Assembly: GCA_945902745.1 (NCBI GenBank)
Contig: CAMDNE010000001.1
Coordinates: forward strand, 310,001 to 374,000
DNA from: Chitinophaga pinensis
Lineage (GTDB): Bacteria > Bacteroidota > Bacteroidia > Flavobacteriales_D > Crocinitomicaceae
Length of the DNA: 64,000 nt
Reading direction: 5' to 3'
Within the stretch, counting starts at the first letter, position 1, and every line of letters starts with the position of its first letter. Shown piece after piece: positions 47,411 through 56,155 of the stretch. The translations under genes and the position numbers were made by a program. Under the pieces are notes generated by a model. That model did not search any database, was not told where the DNA came from, and saw only the letters and a program-made list of their open reading frames with translations.

Positions 47411-48604
47411 ATGAACTTGTTAAAAGCATTTTACAATATAGGCGTTTATCCGAATCAAGATGCCGCTGAAATTAAGATGGTTAGAACAATTAATCTTTTA
47501 GCAGCCAATACAATCGTTTGCATAATTTTAGCAACCATTTACAGTTATTTTTTTCAAAACAATGAATCAAGTTTATACACATTACTTTCTTTGCCCTTAT
47601 TCGCTAGCGGTATTTGTTTGAATGCAAAAAGAAAAATTTTAATGGCTATCACCATTTTATTTCTTTCTAGTTCTTTTTTACTTGCAATATATTCACTCAG
47701 AACGGGAGAAGATGCATATACACATATGTTATTTGTCTTAAATATTATGGGTCTCTCTTTATTGTATCGAAAGGAGAAAGCGAAACTTTATTTTAATATC
47801 AGTTTATATTTCACAATTGCATGCATTCTATTTGTTTTGATATCTTATAAAATGCATTGGTTCTTAGATTTTATAGATTCTTCACTGATTGCAAAAGAGC
47901 AACGTGAATTGAATTTTTACATTTTATTGGTTTTTGCATTAATTTATTCATTTGTCATTGTTACTAGCTACCGCCTTCAATATAAGCAAATGCAAGATTC
48001 AATAGAAGAACAAACGGTATTACTTGCGGAAGTTAATCACCGCGTTAAAAATAATCTAGCCATAATTATTAGTTTGTTAAACATGCAAAAAAATGCAACT
48101 AATAATTCAGAAACAAAAAATGCATTACAAGATGTTCATGATCGAATCATGTCTATGGCATTGGTGCACCAAAAAATGTATCAAAATAAAAATAAAACAT
48201 CCATTGAATTAGGAAATTTTATCGCTGATTTAGTTGTTGAAATAAGAAACTCTCTTGATTTAAAAGAGAACATTATGTATGAAACAATGATTGATTCAGT
48301 GCGACTTGACGTGTCAATTGCAATTCCTATTGGATTAATATTGAATGAATTAATAACCAATTCGATCAAACATGCTTTTCATGAGGTTGAAAAACCAAAT
48401 ATTTCAATCACGCTTACCAAGAAAGATGGTTTAATTGAATTAGTGATGAAGGATAATGGAATGGGCACAACGCTAGAAAATTTAAATCAGAATACCGGAA
48501 TAGGAATGAGTTTGATTCAATCATTGGTTGATCAAATAGAAGGTAAGTATTCATTTGAAGTAATCAATGGCGTGTCTTTCAAATTGATTTTCCCTTATAA
48601 ATAA
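47411..48604 (+). CDS. membrane sensor histidine kinase, HisKA_2 family
   Basis: The 397-residue protein has about six membrane helices in the first 195 residues. The phosphoacceptor is H in E-V-N-H-R-V-K-N-N-L-A-I near residue 211, the HisKA_2 type. The HATPase domain shows L-N-E-L-I-T-N-S-I-K-H-A-F (N box), D-N-G-M-G (G1) and G-I-G-M-S-L (G2). No response regulator is next to it, as is usual for this family in Bacteroidota. The signal sensed is unknown. Confidence 0.92.
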   Translation: MNLLKAFYNIGVYPNQDAAEIKMVRTINLLAANTIVCIILATIYSYFFQNNESSLYTLLSLPLFASGICLNAKRKILMAITILFLSSSFLLAIYSLRTGEDAYTHMLFVLNIMGLSLLYRKEKAKLYFNISLYFTIACILFVLISYKMHWFLDFIDSSLIAKEQRELNFYILLVFALIYSFVIVTSYRLQYKQMQDSIEEQTVLLAEVNHRVKNNLAIIISLLNMQKNATNNSETKNALQDVHDRIMSMALVHQKMYQNKNKTSIELGNFIADLVVEIRNSLDLKENIMYETMIDSVRLDVSIAIPIGLILNELITNSIKHAFHEVEKPNISITLTKKDGLIELVMKDNGMGTTLENLNQNTGIGMSLIQSLVDQIEGKYSFEVINGVSFKLIFPYK

Positions 48605-48617
48605 GTGTGCTTGCAAT

Positions 48618-49001
48618 ATGACACCAATAAATCTTTGTCCTTGTGGAAGTAATAACAGCTATGCAGCTTGTTGTGAATTAATTATCGATGGAAAGAAAAT
48701 TGCGCAAACAGCTGAAGAATTAATGCGTTCTCGTTATTCTGCTTACGTCGCTGGACAGATTGATTATTTGATTGCGACGACCCATTCATCAACACGAAAG
48801 AATCACCACCGTAAAGACATCGAAAATTGGTCTAAATCCACAAAATGGGTTGGATTAGAAATTGTTCAAGCCACAGATACCATGGTGGAATTTAAAGCCA
48901 ACTTTGAAGGTGAAAATAATTCAATTGAAACACATCATGAAAAATCCACTTTTGTTTTGGAAGGTGGAAAATGGTATTATGTTGATGGGAAGTTTTATTA
49001 A
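48618..49001 (+). CDS. YchJ family SEC-C motif protein
   Basis: The 127-residue protein opens with the SEC-C zinc motif C-P-C-G-S-N-N-S-Y-A-A-C-C and follows with A-E-E-L-M-R-S-R-Y-S-A-Y-V-A-G-Q-I-D-Y-L-I-A-T-T-H, the signature of YchJ/UPF0225. The function of the family is not settled. It starts 13 bases after the histidine kinase stop and may share its transcript. Confidence 0.93.
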   Translation: MTPINLCPCGSNNSYAACCELIIDGKKIAQTAEELMRSRYSAYVAGQIDYLIATTHSSTRKNHHRKDIENWSKSTKWVGLEIVQATDTMVEFKANFEGENNSIETHHEKSTFVLEGGKWYYVDGKFY

Positions 49002-49095
49002 AAACCCACTCATTTTATATTCATACGTAACAATAAATTGTTATAAAGTAGACGATAAAAATCAATTCTATCCAATTTCAATTAATTGATCTTAC

Positions 49096-49103
49096 TATCT
49101 TTG
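49096..49103 (+). promoter_or_regulatory. -7 box that decides the start of the serine hydrolase gene
   Basis: TATCTTTG lies 9 bases before the ATG at 49113. The alternative in-frame TTG at 49086 would sit upstream of this box and is therefore unlikely. Confidence 0.5.
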
Positions 49104-49112
49104 TCGCGGAAA

Positions 49113-50288
49113 ATGAAAAACAACTATTTGCGATATTTCTCTTTTTTTTTGCTGCTCATAGTAGTTTCTTGTACGACTCAACAAGCAAGAAAAAGGGCGG
49201 AATTAAAACGCTTACAACAAAAAGAAGCAATCTCCTATTTACCTGATTTTCCAGCGCCCGATAAAGCAGATCTTAAAACAAAACAAAAGCAAGTTCTTAC
49301 TTTTTATAAAGAAGTACTCGACCCTCAAAATTTCAACGGTCAATTTCTGGTAGCCAAAAATGGGAAAGTACTTTTTATTTGTTCTAAAGGCTATTCGAAT
49401 ATCCGTGAAAAGAAAAAAATGACCTTGAATACGCCTATGCATGTGGCTTCTGTAAGTAAGGTTGCTACAGCTTTGGCTATTTTGAGATTGGTCAGTAAAA
49501 AACAGATTTTCCTCGATTCAGATGTTCGTTGGTATTTACCAGATTTGCCGTATAAAGGAATAACTGTTCGAATGTTATTGAATCACCGCAGTGGAATTCC
49601 ATATTACGGATATTTTACCTTCAAAACATGGCATTTAGGCAAAACATTGTATAATAGAAATGTACTAAAACTATTAAATAAGTATAAGTTCCCGTTGAAC
49701 TTTCCGCCCGACACAAAATTCGCATACAGCAATACGAATTATGCTTTGTTGGCATTGATTATTGAAAAAGTAACCGATCAATCGTTTCCTCAAGCAATGA
49801 AAACGTTGGTTTTCGAACCGTTGAAAATGAAGAATACGTTTATTTTGGATCGTTCAACAGATCTTTCTAAAATCTGCCAATCCTATAACGCTAGCAAACG
49901 GCTAGAGGAATTTGATTATTTGGACGCTGTTTATGGCGACAAAAACATGTATACGACAGCGTTGGATTTATTGCAAATGGATAAAGGAACCTATTCCGAA
50001 AACTTCCTGCCAGATTCATTGCGAAAGCAGATGTTTAAAGGTTATTCATACGAGCATCCAGGAAAAAGTAATTATGGATTAGGAATGCGTTTGAAAGAAG
50101 AAGTGGGGAAGGATACCTATTTTTTTCATTCAGGATGGTGGCACGGGAATACCGCTTGTTATGCCACTTTAAGAAACGATACCATTTGTATTATTGCTTT
50201 GTCTAACGTATATTCGAAGAGGGTTTGGAGCGTAAATCGTTTAGCCATGAATTTCGGGAATTACCCTTTTCAATTTCAGTTTGAATAA
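49113..50288 (+). CDS. beta-lactamase-family serine hydrolase, lipoprotein
   Basis: From ATG 49113 the 391-residue protein begins with a lipoprotein signal (L-L-L-I-V-V-S-C-T). The class C beta-lactamase/DD-peptidase fold is shown by S-V-S-K-V near residue 112 (S-x-x-K nucleophile), Y-S-N-T-N-Y as the Y-x-N motif, and H-S-G-W-W-H-G near the C terminus. Such proteins are often peptidases or esterases in peptidoglycan or peptide recycling, not antibiotic resistance factors. Confidence 0.9.
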   Translation: MKNNYLRYFSFFLLLIVVSCTTQQARKRAELKRLQQKEAISYLPDFPAPDKADLKTKQKQVLTFYKEVLDPQNFNGQFLVAKNGKVLFICSKGYSNIREKKKMTLNTPMHVASVSKVATALAILRLVSKKQIFLDSDVRWYLPDLPYKGITVRMLLNHRSGIPYYGYFTFKTWHLGKTLYNRNVLKLLNKYKFPLNFPPDTKFAYSNTNYALLALIIEKVTDQSFPQAMKTLVFEPLKMKNTFILDRSTDLSKICQSYNASKRLEEFDYLDAVYGDKNMYTTALDLLQMDKGTYSENFLPDSLRKQMFKGYSYEHPGKSNYGLGMRLKEEVGKDTYFFHSGWWHGNTACYATLRNDTICIIALSNVYSKRVWSVNRLAMNFGNYPFQFQFE

Positions 50289-50300
50289 AACTTCCATTAT

Positions 50301-50654
50301 ATGAGTAGACTAATTTCCATGTTGCGTTTGAAATGTCCTAAATGCTCAAAAGGAGATTTATTTGTCACCAAAGGATTGTTTCGGTATTCACGAATGTTGG
50401 ATATGCCAGAGAAATGTTCTTCTTGTGGTCAAGTCTATTGCATCGAACCAGGTTTTTGGTTGGGATCATTGTGGACGAGTTATCCTATTATTATACTCAC
50501 TGAATTACCGTTTCTTTTGTGTGCCTTATTGATTGATTCGGTTAACCCAGCATGGTTTTTTGGAGGAATGTTAATCGCTTTTGTCCTTATTTATCCTGTT
50601 ATGTTGCGCCTTGGTCGATCCATTTGGATTCATTTGAATATTCGGAAACTTTGA
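50301..50654 (+). CDS. DUF983 membrane protein
   Basis: The 117-residue protein has an N-terminal zinc-ribbon-like region (C-P-K-C-S-K-G and C-S-S-C-G-Q-V-Y) followed by two membrane helices and the P-G-F-W-L-G-S element, the DUF983 pattern. Function is not known. It begins 12 bases after the serine hydrolase stop. Confidence 0.9.
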   Translation: MSRLISMLRLKCPKCSKGDLFVTKGLFRYSRMLDMPEKCSSCGQVYCIEPGFWLGSLWTSYPIIILTELPFLLCALLIDSVNPAWFFGGMLIAFVLIYPVMLRLGRSIWIHLNIRKL

Positions 50655-50821
50655 ATTGAGTGTTGAGTGCAAAGTGTTGAGTTAAAAGATCAGAATGGAA
50701 ATCGTTTTTGTCCTTTACAAATAAACTGTTATTTCACTCATAACTCATCGTTCATCACTTTTATCAACTATCAGTTTTCAGATATTAACTTTCATTTACA
50801 AAATATCCGCTCTTTTATGAC

Positions 50822-50829
50822 TACCTTTG
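50822..50829 (+). promoter_or_regulatory. promoter box of the tmRNA gene
   Basis: TACCTTTG matches TAnnTTTG and lies 12 bases before the tmRNA 5' end. The TTG element is not clear. Confidence 0.55.
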
Positions 50830-50841
50830 TACTAGTTCTTT

Positions 50842-51243
50842 GGGGCCGTATTTGGATTTGACAGCGGTAGCGGTTGTCAAGTGTCAGCATGCAGAGGGTT
50901 GTAGTGAACCTCTATAATATCTTGCTGCAAACTATAATTGACAACACGTCATACGCACTTGCTGCTTAATTAACTGAATGTTAATTGGCTTAATCTCTCC
51001 GAAGTATAGTAGGTCAGACAAGTACTCTTTTCAAGCCTCTGCCCATTAGGTTTGATTTTTAAGAGTTCATCATTTTGGGCTGGCAAGCGTAATCATTTTA
51101 AGCACTTGTAAGATTTAAGAATGTAAGCTATGGGTTTGGGTGTTCTTGTCCGTTCCACAGTCGAAAACTAATCAAGAAATAAGCATGTAGAAAGCTTGAA
51201 AATTCATCGTTTGGACGAGGGTTCGAACCCCTCCGGCTCCACA
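50842..51243 (+). ncRNA. ssrA: transfer-messenger RNA (one-piece tmRNA)
   Basis: tmRNA rescues stalled ribosomes and tags their products. The acceptor stem forms from ggggccg at 50842 and cggctcc ending at 51240, with a T arm around ggttcgaacccc. The typical 5' sequence ggggccgtatttggatttga is present. The open tag frame ends in N-T-S-Y-A-L-A-A followed by TAA at about 50966-50968; the resume codon is not certain, but a D-N-T-S-Y-A-L-A-A ending is read. The 3' end is duplicated just downstream. Confidence 0.95.
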
Positions 51244-51510
51244 ATCAGCTATTAAAAAGGAAACAGAAATGGTTCCTTTTTTTGTTTCATAAAATTGCAA
51301 GGAGGGGTGAGAAGCAAGGTGCCGATGTATATTTTCAAGAGAAGAATGATCGTAGAAAATAACCTTCGGTGATCCCCTCCGGCTCCACAATCAGCTATTA
51401 AAAAGGAAACAGAAATGGTTCCTTTTTTTGTTTCATAAAATTGCAATGAGGGGTGAGAAGCAAAATGCCGATGTATATTTTCAAGAGAAGAATGATCGTA
51501 GAAAATAACC
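51228..51510 (+). repeat. 146-bp tandem duplication beginning in the tmRNA 3' end
   Basis: cccctccggctccacaatca begins at 51228, inside the tmRNA, and again at 51374. The copies remain alike for about 135 bases, including the terminator and the string gccgatgtatattttcaaga. Copy 2 has a few changes (caaaatgccg for caaggtgccg). Confidence 0.9.
51255..51285 (+). terminator. terminator of the tmRNA gene
   Basis: aaaaaggaa pairs with ttccttttttt around a short loop. The same hairpin is present again at about 51401-51431 in the duplicated unit. Confidence 0.82.
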
Positions 51511-51907
51511 TTGAGGTTTTCGATGTTTAAAAGTAGTTCGATACACCCATCAATTTTGGATTCAATAGTTAGTAAAGTGTTACTTAATTTATTCAATTCT
51601 CTTGTTGAATTTGTAGTAGATGTTTCGATTTCGATTTAAAGTTTGTACGGATTTATTCATTTTCGAAGAATAGTTTGTAAAGAAAAGGCACAAATCGAAC
51701 TGCTATTCTTTTGGACTTTTTGAATAACAATGAATAGTGAAGATTTAGTTTCCAGATTTAAATGGATTCTGCTTATACTAATGAACACAAAAATGAATAT
51801 CTACGAAAGACCGAAGCTGAAATATCAATTTTTAAATGGATTAAAACTGGGTGTTACAGAAATAGAAGACATCCATCCTTGAACTACAAAACACAAAAGA
51901 GCTTGAA
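51511..51907. other. stretch without a supported gene after the tmRNA repeats
   Basis: A 50-codon frame (51730-51882, MNSEDLVSRFKWILLILM) and a trailing gene-like stretch up to the next gene's stop (reading E-L-E-L-E-Y-G-E-L) could be remnants of a lost gene. Neither has a recognised domain, and they are not called. Confidence 0.35.
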
Positions 51908-52972
51908 TTAGAGTATGGTGAACTTTCCTCGAAATAAGCCTTTTGACGTTAGTATTGAGTACAAATATTCGCCAGTAGGTAAATTATCTTCCTTCAAATG
52001 AATGCTGTTCACGCCTTTTTCCTGGTAGGAAGCTGTGCGCTTCAAAATGGATGTTCCATCTAAACCATAAATAATAAATTCGACTTGAGAAGATTCACCA
52101 AGCGTATAGGATATTGTTCCATCGCTGTTCCCTGGGTTAGGATAGACATCAAGAGTAAAATCATCAACGTTTTCTGAAAGAGCTAAGCTAGAACCTAGAA
52201 AATGAAAAGTAACTGTATTGTTTGACGAATTAGGGACAGCAAGTGTATCATTTAGCGTGTTATAATAAATGTCGGCTGGATTGTTCAATCCTGTGACAAC
52301 AGATCCAAGTGAAACAAATGAATTATCGAACTTGTTAATCGATTGTGTATTCCATGCAGAAACAAAGTAATTCCCTGCCGCATCTTTTCCAATTCCGTCA
52401 CAATTCCCTAAACTCGTTGGGGTAATTGTAGAAACTGTAGAGTCAATTAGACTGACGGCTTTAATTGCGGAACTCGCACCCCAATTAACAAAAATTAGTC
52501 TGTTATTTACTCCGTCGTACCACATACCATTTGGCGTTGAAACCGTATTCGCGACCATTACATTAAAAGCCTCCGTAACGGTATTAATTCTATATATCTG
52601 TTTGGCGGTGAAATCGCTTACAAACAAAAATTGTGAGCCATCACTTGTCACACCATTTAAAAAGGTTGCGCCAACATTGATATTATTTACAAGAGCGCCT
52701 GTCGTTAAATCATAGCTTTTCATCCTGCCACCATCGCAAACCCATAATTTACTACCTAGAATTTCTAATCCAGCAGGACTCGTCACATTAGAAGTAAATA
52801 GAGTTGGTGCTTGTCCTGGAATTACGGATTGAATGCTTTTTACTGCACCCCGATTAGAAACAAGGTATCTTCCGTTGGCAACATCGTATTCCACACTCTC
52901 AGGGCTACTGAAGGATTGCGCGAAAAGAGAAGAAACGGAAAAACAAAAAACGAGCGTAAAAATTGATTTCAT
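51908..52972 (-). CDS. secreted beta-propeller (SMP-30/NHL-like) protein with T9SS type A sorting tail
   Basis: The 354-residue protein has a signal peptide (to LFAQ), about six propeller blades marked by repeated D-G or V-S-D elements (LWVCDGGRMKSYDL, FVSDFTAKQIYRI, FVSAWNTQSINKF), and a C-terminal T9SS tail beginning L-D-V-Y-P-N-P-G and ending in G-K-F-T-I-L. It would be exported through the type IX system. A lactonase or binding role is possible; no catalytic residue can be fixed. Confidence 0.88.
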   Translation of the reverse strand: MKSIFTLVFCFSVSSLFAQSFSSPESVEYDVANGRYLVSNRGAVKSIQSVIPGQAPTLFTSNVTSPAGLEILGSKLWVCDGGRMKSYDLTTGALVNNINVGATFLNGVTSDGSQFLFVSDFTAKQIYRINTVTEAFNVMVANTVSTPNGMWYDGVNNRLIFVNWGASSAIKAVSLIDSTVSTITPTSLGNCDGIGKDAAGNYFVSAWNTQSINKFDNSFVSLGSVVTGLNNPADIYYNTLNDTLAVPNSSNNTVTFHFLGSSLALSENVDDFTLDVYPNPGNSDGTISYTLGESSQVEFIIYGLDGTSILKRTASYQEKGVNSIHLKEDNLPTGEYLYSILTSKGLFRGKFTIL

Positions 52973-53129
52973 GTAATTAATTTAGCTTGATAAAGCTAGT
53001 AATAAACAGTCAATAAGTACAGATTCTTTCTGTTTTTATTAAATCGCGTCTGTAGTTTAATGCTCTACTAGTCGAAGGACATCGAAGGTCATCGAAGAAC
53101 ATTGGAGGTCATCGAAGGAGAACGAAGGT

Positions 53130-53171
53130 CATCGAGCTGGACTCCCCTGAGCTTATCGAAGGGTCGAGATG
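53130..53171 (+). repeat. left inverted repeat flanking the BRO-type gene
   Basis: The 42-base sequence starts catcgagctggactcccctg and is the reverse complement, with two mismatches, of 54111-54152. Just upstream, four short imperfect repeats of the type ggtcatcgaag (53080-53130) look like slipped copies of its end. Confidence 0.88.
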
Positions 53172-53260
53172 CCCGTTTTACATTTTGTTTAGAACTTCAT
53201 TCTTCAAATTTTCAGAGTCAAAAAAGTTTTAGTTAACTTAGAAGTCATAAGAAAAATAGA

Positions 53261-54103
53261 ATGGACAAAAAGGAAGCAATAAAAATATTTGATGAACAAT
53301 CAGTTAGAACACTTTGGGATATTGACCATGAGAAATGGTATATTTCAATAGTTGATGTGATTGCTATTTTGACGGATAGTCCTAATCCTCAAGTTTATTG
53401 GCGTGTTCTGAAAAAACGTTTAAAAGATGAAGGAAATGAAACCGTTACAAATTGTAACGGTTTGAAAATGCAAGCTCCAGATGGAAAAATGCGTTTGACC
53501 GATGTCGCTGATACAGAACAATTATTTCGATTGATCCAATCCATTCCTTCTCCCAAAGCTGAGCCATTTAAAATGTGGTTGGCTCAAGTGGCAGCGGAAC
53601 GATTGGACGAAATGCAGGATCCTGAATTAACCATTGATCGAGCATTGGAAGATTATGTGCGTTTAGGATATTCGGAAAATTGGATCAACCAACGTTTAAA
53701 AAGCATTGAAATTCGTAAAGAACTGACAGATGAATGGAAAAAAAGAGGATTGGAAGAAGGCGTTCAATTTGCAACATTGACTGACATCATTACTAAAACA
53801 TGGTCTGGAAATACCACTAAAGAATATAAAATTCTCAAAGGTTTAAAGAAAGAAAACTTGCGAGACAATATGACGAATACTGAATTGATTTTAAACATGC
53901 TAGCAGAAGCTTCAACCAAAGATATTTCACAGGCAACAAGTCCAGAGACTTTTACGGAAAGCCAAAAAGTTGCGAAGCAAGGTGGAAATGTCGCTAAAGT
54001 TGCTTTGAAAGAACTTGAATCCAAAACCGGCAAAAAAGTGGTGAGTGGGTTAAATGCAAAAGATATGTTGGTTTCAAAAGATCCTAAAAAGTTTAACAAG
54101 TAA
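53261..54103 (+). CDS. BRO/antirepressor-like (Bro-N family) protein
   Basis: The N-terminal 110 residues of this 280-residue protein fit the Bro-N/phage antirepressor fold (I-F-D-E-Q-S-V-R-T-L-W-D, W-Y-I-S-I-V-D-V-I-A-I-L-T-D, Y-W-R-V-L-K-K-R-L, and T-D-V-A-D-T-E-Q-L-F-R-L-I-Q-S-I-P-S-P). The rest is the charged helical region often seen with it in DinD-like Bacteroidota proteins. DNA binding is likely. The gene is bracketed by inverted repeats, so it may travel as a unit. Confidence 0.85.
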   Translation: MDKKEAIKIFDEQSVRTLWDIDHEKWYISIVDVIAILTDSPNPQVYWRVLKKRLKDEGNETVTNCNGLKMQAPDGKMRLTDVADTEQLFRLIQSIPSPKAEPFKMWLAQVAAERLDEMQDPELTIDRALEDYVRLGYSENWINQRLKSIEIRKELTDEWKKRGLEEGVQFATLTDIITKTWSGNTTKEYKILKGLKKENLRDNMTNTELILNMLAEASTKDISQATSPETFTESQKVAKQGGNVAKVALKELESKTGKKVVSGLNAKDMLVSKDPKKFNK

Positions 54104-54110
54104 GCGCTTC

Positions 54111-54152
54111 CATCTCGACCTTTCGATAAACTCAGGGGAGTCCAGCTCGATG
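54111..54152 (-). repeat. right inverted repeat flanking the BRO-type gene
   Basis: The sequence begins catctcgacctttcgataaa, 7 bases after the gene's stop, and pairs with 53130-53171 over 42 bases with two mismatches. Short ggacgtcgaag-like repeats follow it, mirroring the left side. Confidence 0.88.
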
Positions 54153-54322
54153 TCCGCTTATATCTCACGAGGACGTCGAAGGACGTCGAGCGATAGTCGA
54201 GACGCCGATACACTGCATTGTATTTTATTCATAATTTATTAATGTCTTTACCTACATATTCATTAGCATAGAGGACAAAGGCATAAAGTCAATTAAACAG
54301 GATAATCATTTATTTTAACGAT

Positions 54323-54775
54323 TCAAAGTACTTCCTTTTCTTTCACTCTTTTCTTTTCGTGCAATTTTTGAGGAACTTCAATTTGTGTTTTACGTTCAAC
54401 TTTTTTAGATATTAGTTCTTCAAATTGTTCTTCCTTCTTGAATGATTTTTTTACTTTTCTTTTGATTTTATCATACAGCTTTTCTCCTTTTGTTTTGATA
54501 AACCATTTTTCAGGAAATAAGATGAATTTATCATTTAGTTTTTTGACGACATGTTGCTTTCTGCATTTCCGACAGTAATAATAAACTTCTGAGCTCGTAT
54601 TAAATTCTATTCCAATATTTAAGACAACATCACATTTTAATTGAATTACATCCTGCACTATAAATTTTTCAGACTCTTTAAACAAGAGTTGAGGTTTCTT
54701 TTTCTGAGTAAAATCTCGAAGATGAACAGTCATTATAGCCATTGCCTCGTCATTTATTTTCCACTTGTAGCCCAT
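54323..54775 (-). CDS. protein of unknown function with a C-x-x-C element
   Basis: The protein has 150 residues. The middle contains Y-Y-Y-C-R-K-C-R-K-Q-H, perhaps half of a metal site. The C-terminal 60 residues are very basic and helical (K-R-K-V-K-K-S-F-K-K). This could bind nucleic acid, but nothing firmer can be said. The gene is alone between a repeat region and a divergent gene. Confidence 0.6.
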   Translation of the reverse strand: MGYKWKINDEAMAIMTVHLRDFTQKKKPQLLFKESEKFIVQDVIQLKCDVVLNIGIEFNTSSEVYYYCRKCRKQHVVKKLNDKFILFPEKWFIKTKGEKLYDKIKRKVKKSFKKEEQFEELISKKVERKTQIEVPQKLHEKKRVKEKEVL

Positions 54776-54941
54776 TATATTATTTAATTGAGAATTACAC
54801 TATAGTTCAAAAGTAACTAACTTTTGAACTATAAATTTCACCTATTAAGTTTGTCTAATCTAGAATCTGCAACGTTGCACAGAATTTCATTTCAAGGCTA
54901 GTTGTCGGAATTTTGTCTCATAACCAATTAAACTATGAGAT

Positions 54942-55886
54942 ATGAAAAAAAACCAAAACCAAAAAATCAAAACTTTTTACACGGAAAAACAAGTGTGCTT
55001 CGATTCAATTCAAGATCAATCATTTTCACAATCACCGTTAAAACCATTTTTGTTAATGAATCGAATCAAGAGTAGCGAATTTGGATCTGCCTTTGATATT
55101 GTGGATGATTTTTCTCCTTTCAAGCGCGAGGATTTTTTGTCAGCACACACGGAAGAGTATATTGATAATGTTTTTAATAAGACTGGTAATTATGATTCAA
55201 ACAGTTTGCCTTGGTCTGAGAATTTGGTGGAGAGTTTGACCTATACCAATACTTCTATTTATAACGCGATGCGTCACGCCTATTTGAATCCGTCTGATTT
55301 GTGTTTTGCTCCAATTTCTGGAATGCACCACGCGATGCCTAATTCAGGAAGTGGATTTTGCACCTTCTCAGGCCAAGTAATTGCCTCGTTGAAACTATAT
55401 CAAGAATTTGGAGCTGTTGGCGCCTGGTTTGACTTAGATGGCCATTTTGGAAATAGCATTGAAGACACGCGATCGTTCAACCCACTGGTTGATAAGGCGA
55501 TTCCGAAACACTGTAATGTGAATCCAAGGGGCTATGAAGAAACCTATGTTTCGAATTTCGAACAGCACTTGGATTTCATTGGTGAAAAGATAAAAAGGGG
55601 TGAGGTGCATTATGTTGTTTTTGCTCATGGAGCTGATAGCCATATCGACGATGATCTTGGAGGATACTGCAATACGAAAAACTGGGTCAAATGCGCAGAA
55701 TTATTTGCTAAATGGGTGAATGTAATATCAGATGAAATAGGAAGACCTTTACCTGTTACATTAACCTTGTTCGGCGGATACCGAAAAGCGAATTACGATG
55801 CCGTTTTGGATTTGCATATTCAATCGTTGAAAACGTGTTGGGAGATTATTGAGGGGAAGCAAGAAGATGAGAGAAATGCAGCATAG
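54942..55886 (+). CDS. histone-deacetylase-family (acetylpolyamine/acetoin-type) amidohydrolase
   Basis: The 314-residue protein keeps the zinc-site pattern of the HDAC family: the His pair in G-M-H-H-A-M-P, D-L-D-G-H-F-G-N for the first metal ligands, H-G-A-D-S-H-I-D-D-D for the second Asp, and G-G-Y for the transition-state Tyr. Bacterial members remove acetyl groups from polyamines, lysine or acyl-amines. The usual second His in D-x-H-H-G-N is Phe here. The 3' end has a partial copy downstream. Confidence 0.85.
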   Translation: MKKNQNQKIKTFYTEKQVCFDSIQDQSFSQSPLKPFLLMNRIKSSEFGSAFDIVDDFSPFKREDFLSAHTEEYIDNVFNKTGNYDSNSLPWSENLVESLTYTNTSIYNAMRHAYLNPSDLCFAPISGMHHAMPNSGSGFCTFSGQVIASLKLYQEFGAVGAWFDLDGHFGNSIEDTRSFNPLVDKAIPKHCNVNPRGYEETYVSNFEQHLDFIGEKIKRGEVHYVVFAHGADSHIDDDLGGYCNTKNWVKCAELFAKWVNVISDEIGRPLPVTLTLFGGYRKANYDAVLDLHIQSLKTCWEIIEGKQEDERNAA

Positions 55887-55959
55887 TTTTTCCGATCTTT
55901 AAAAAATTACCTATTGTTCCTCAAGCCAAATTCATGGAAGTATTTCTTTTCTTCTATAT

Positions 55960-56001
55960 TTACCGTGAAAACATATTGAAATATAGATCTTTTCACGGTA
56001 A
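55960..56001. repeat. 12-bp inverted repeat between the two copies of the HDAC-gene tail
   Basis: ttaccgtgaaaa (55960-55971) and ttttcacggtaa (55990-56001) are perfect complements over an 18-base loop, and could form a terminator-like hairpin. Confidence 0.75.
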
Positions 56002-56022
56002 ATAGCGTAAATTAATACGGAA

Positions 56023-56155
56023 AATTATGACGCTGTTTTGGATTTGCATATTCAATCTTTGAAAACGTTTTGGGAGATTATTGAAAAGAGGCAAGAAGAT
56101 GAGAGGAATGCAGCGTAGGTTTTTCCGATCTTTAAAAAATTACTTTTTGTTCCTC
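56023..56155 (+). pseudogene. duplicated 3' tail of the HDAC-family gene
   Basis: The segment repeats 55791-55923 at an offset of 232 bases, including the last 31 codons, stop and following ttccgatctttaaaaaatta, with scattered changes. It has no start. Its end overlaps the 3' end of the convergent HAD gene. Confidence 0.88.

Noticed and set aside
51172-51596. Two minus-strand frames over the tmRNA end and its duplication
   Set aside because: They lie on the RNA gene, its terminators and the tandem copy; the repeated peptide only mirrors the DNA repeat.
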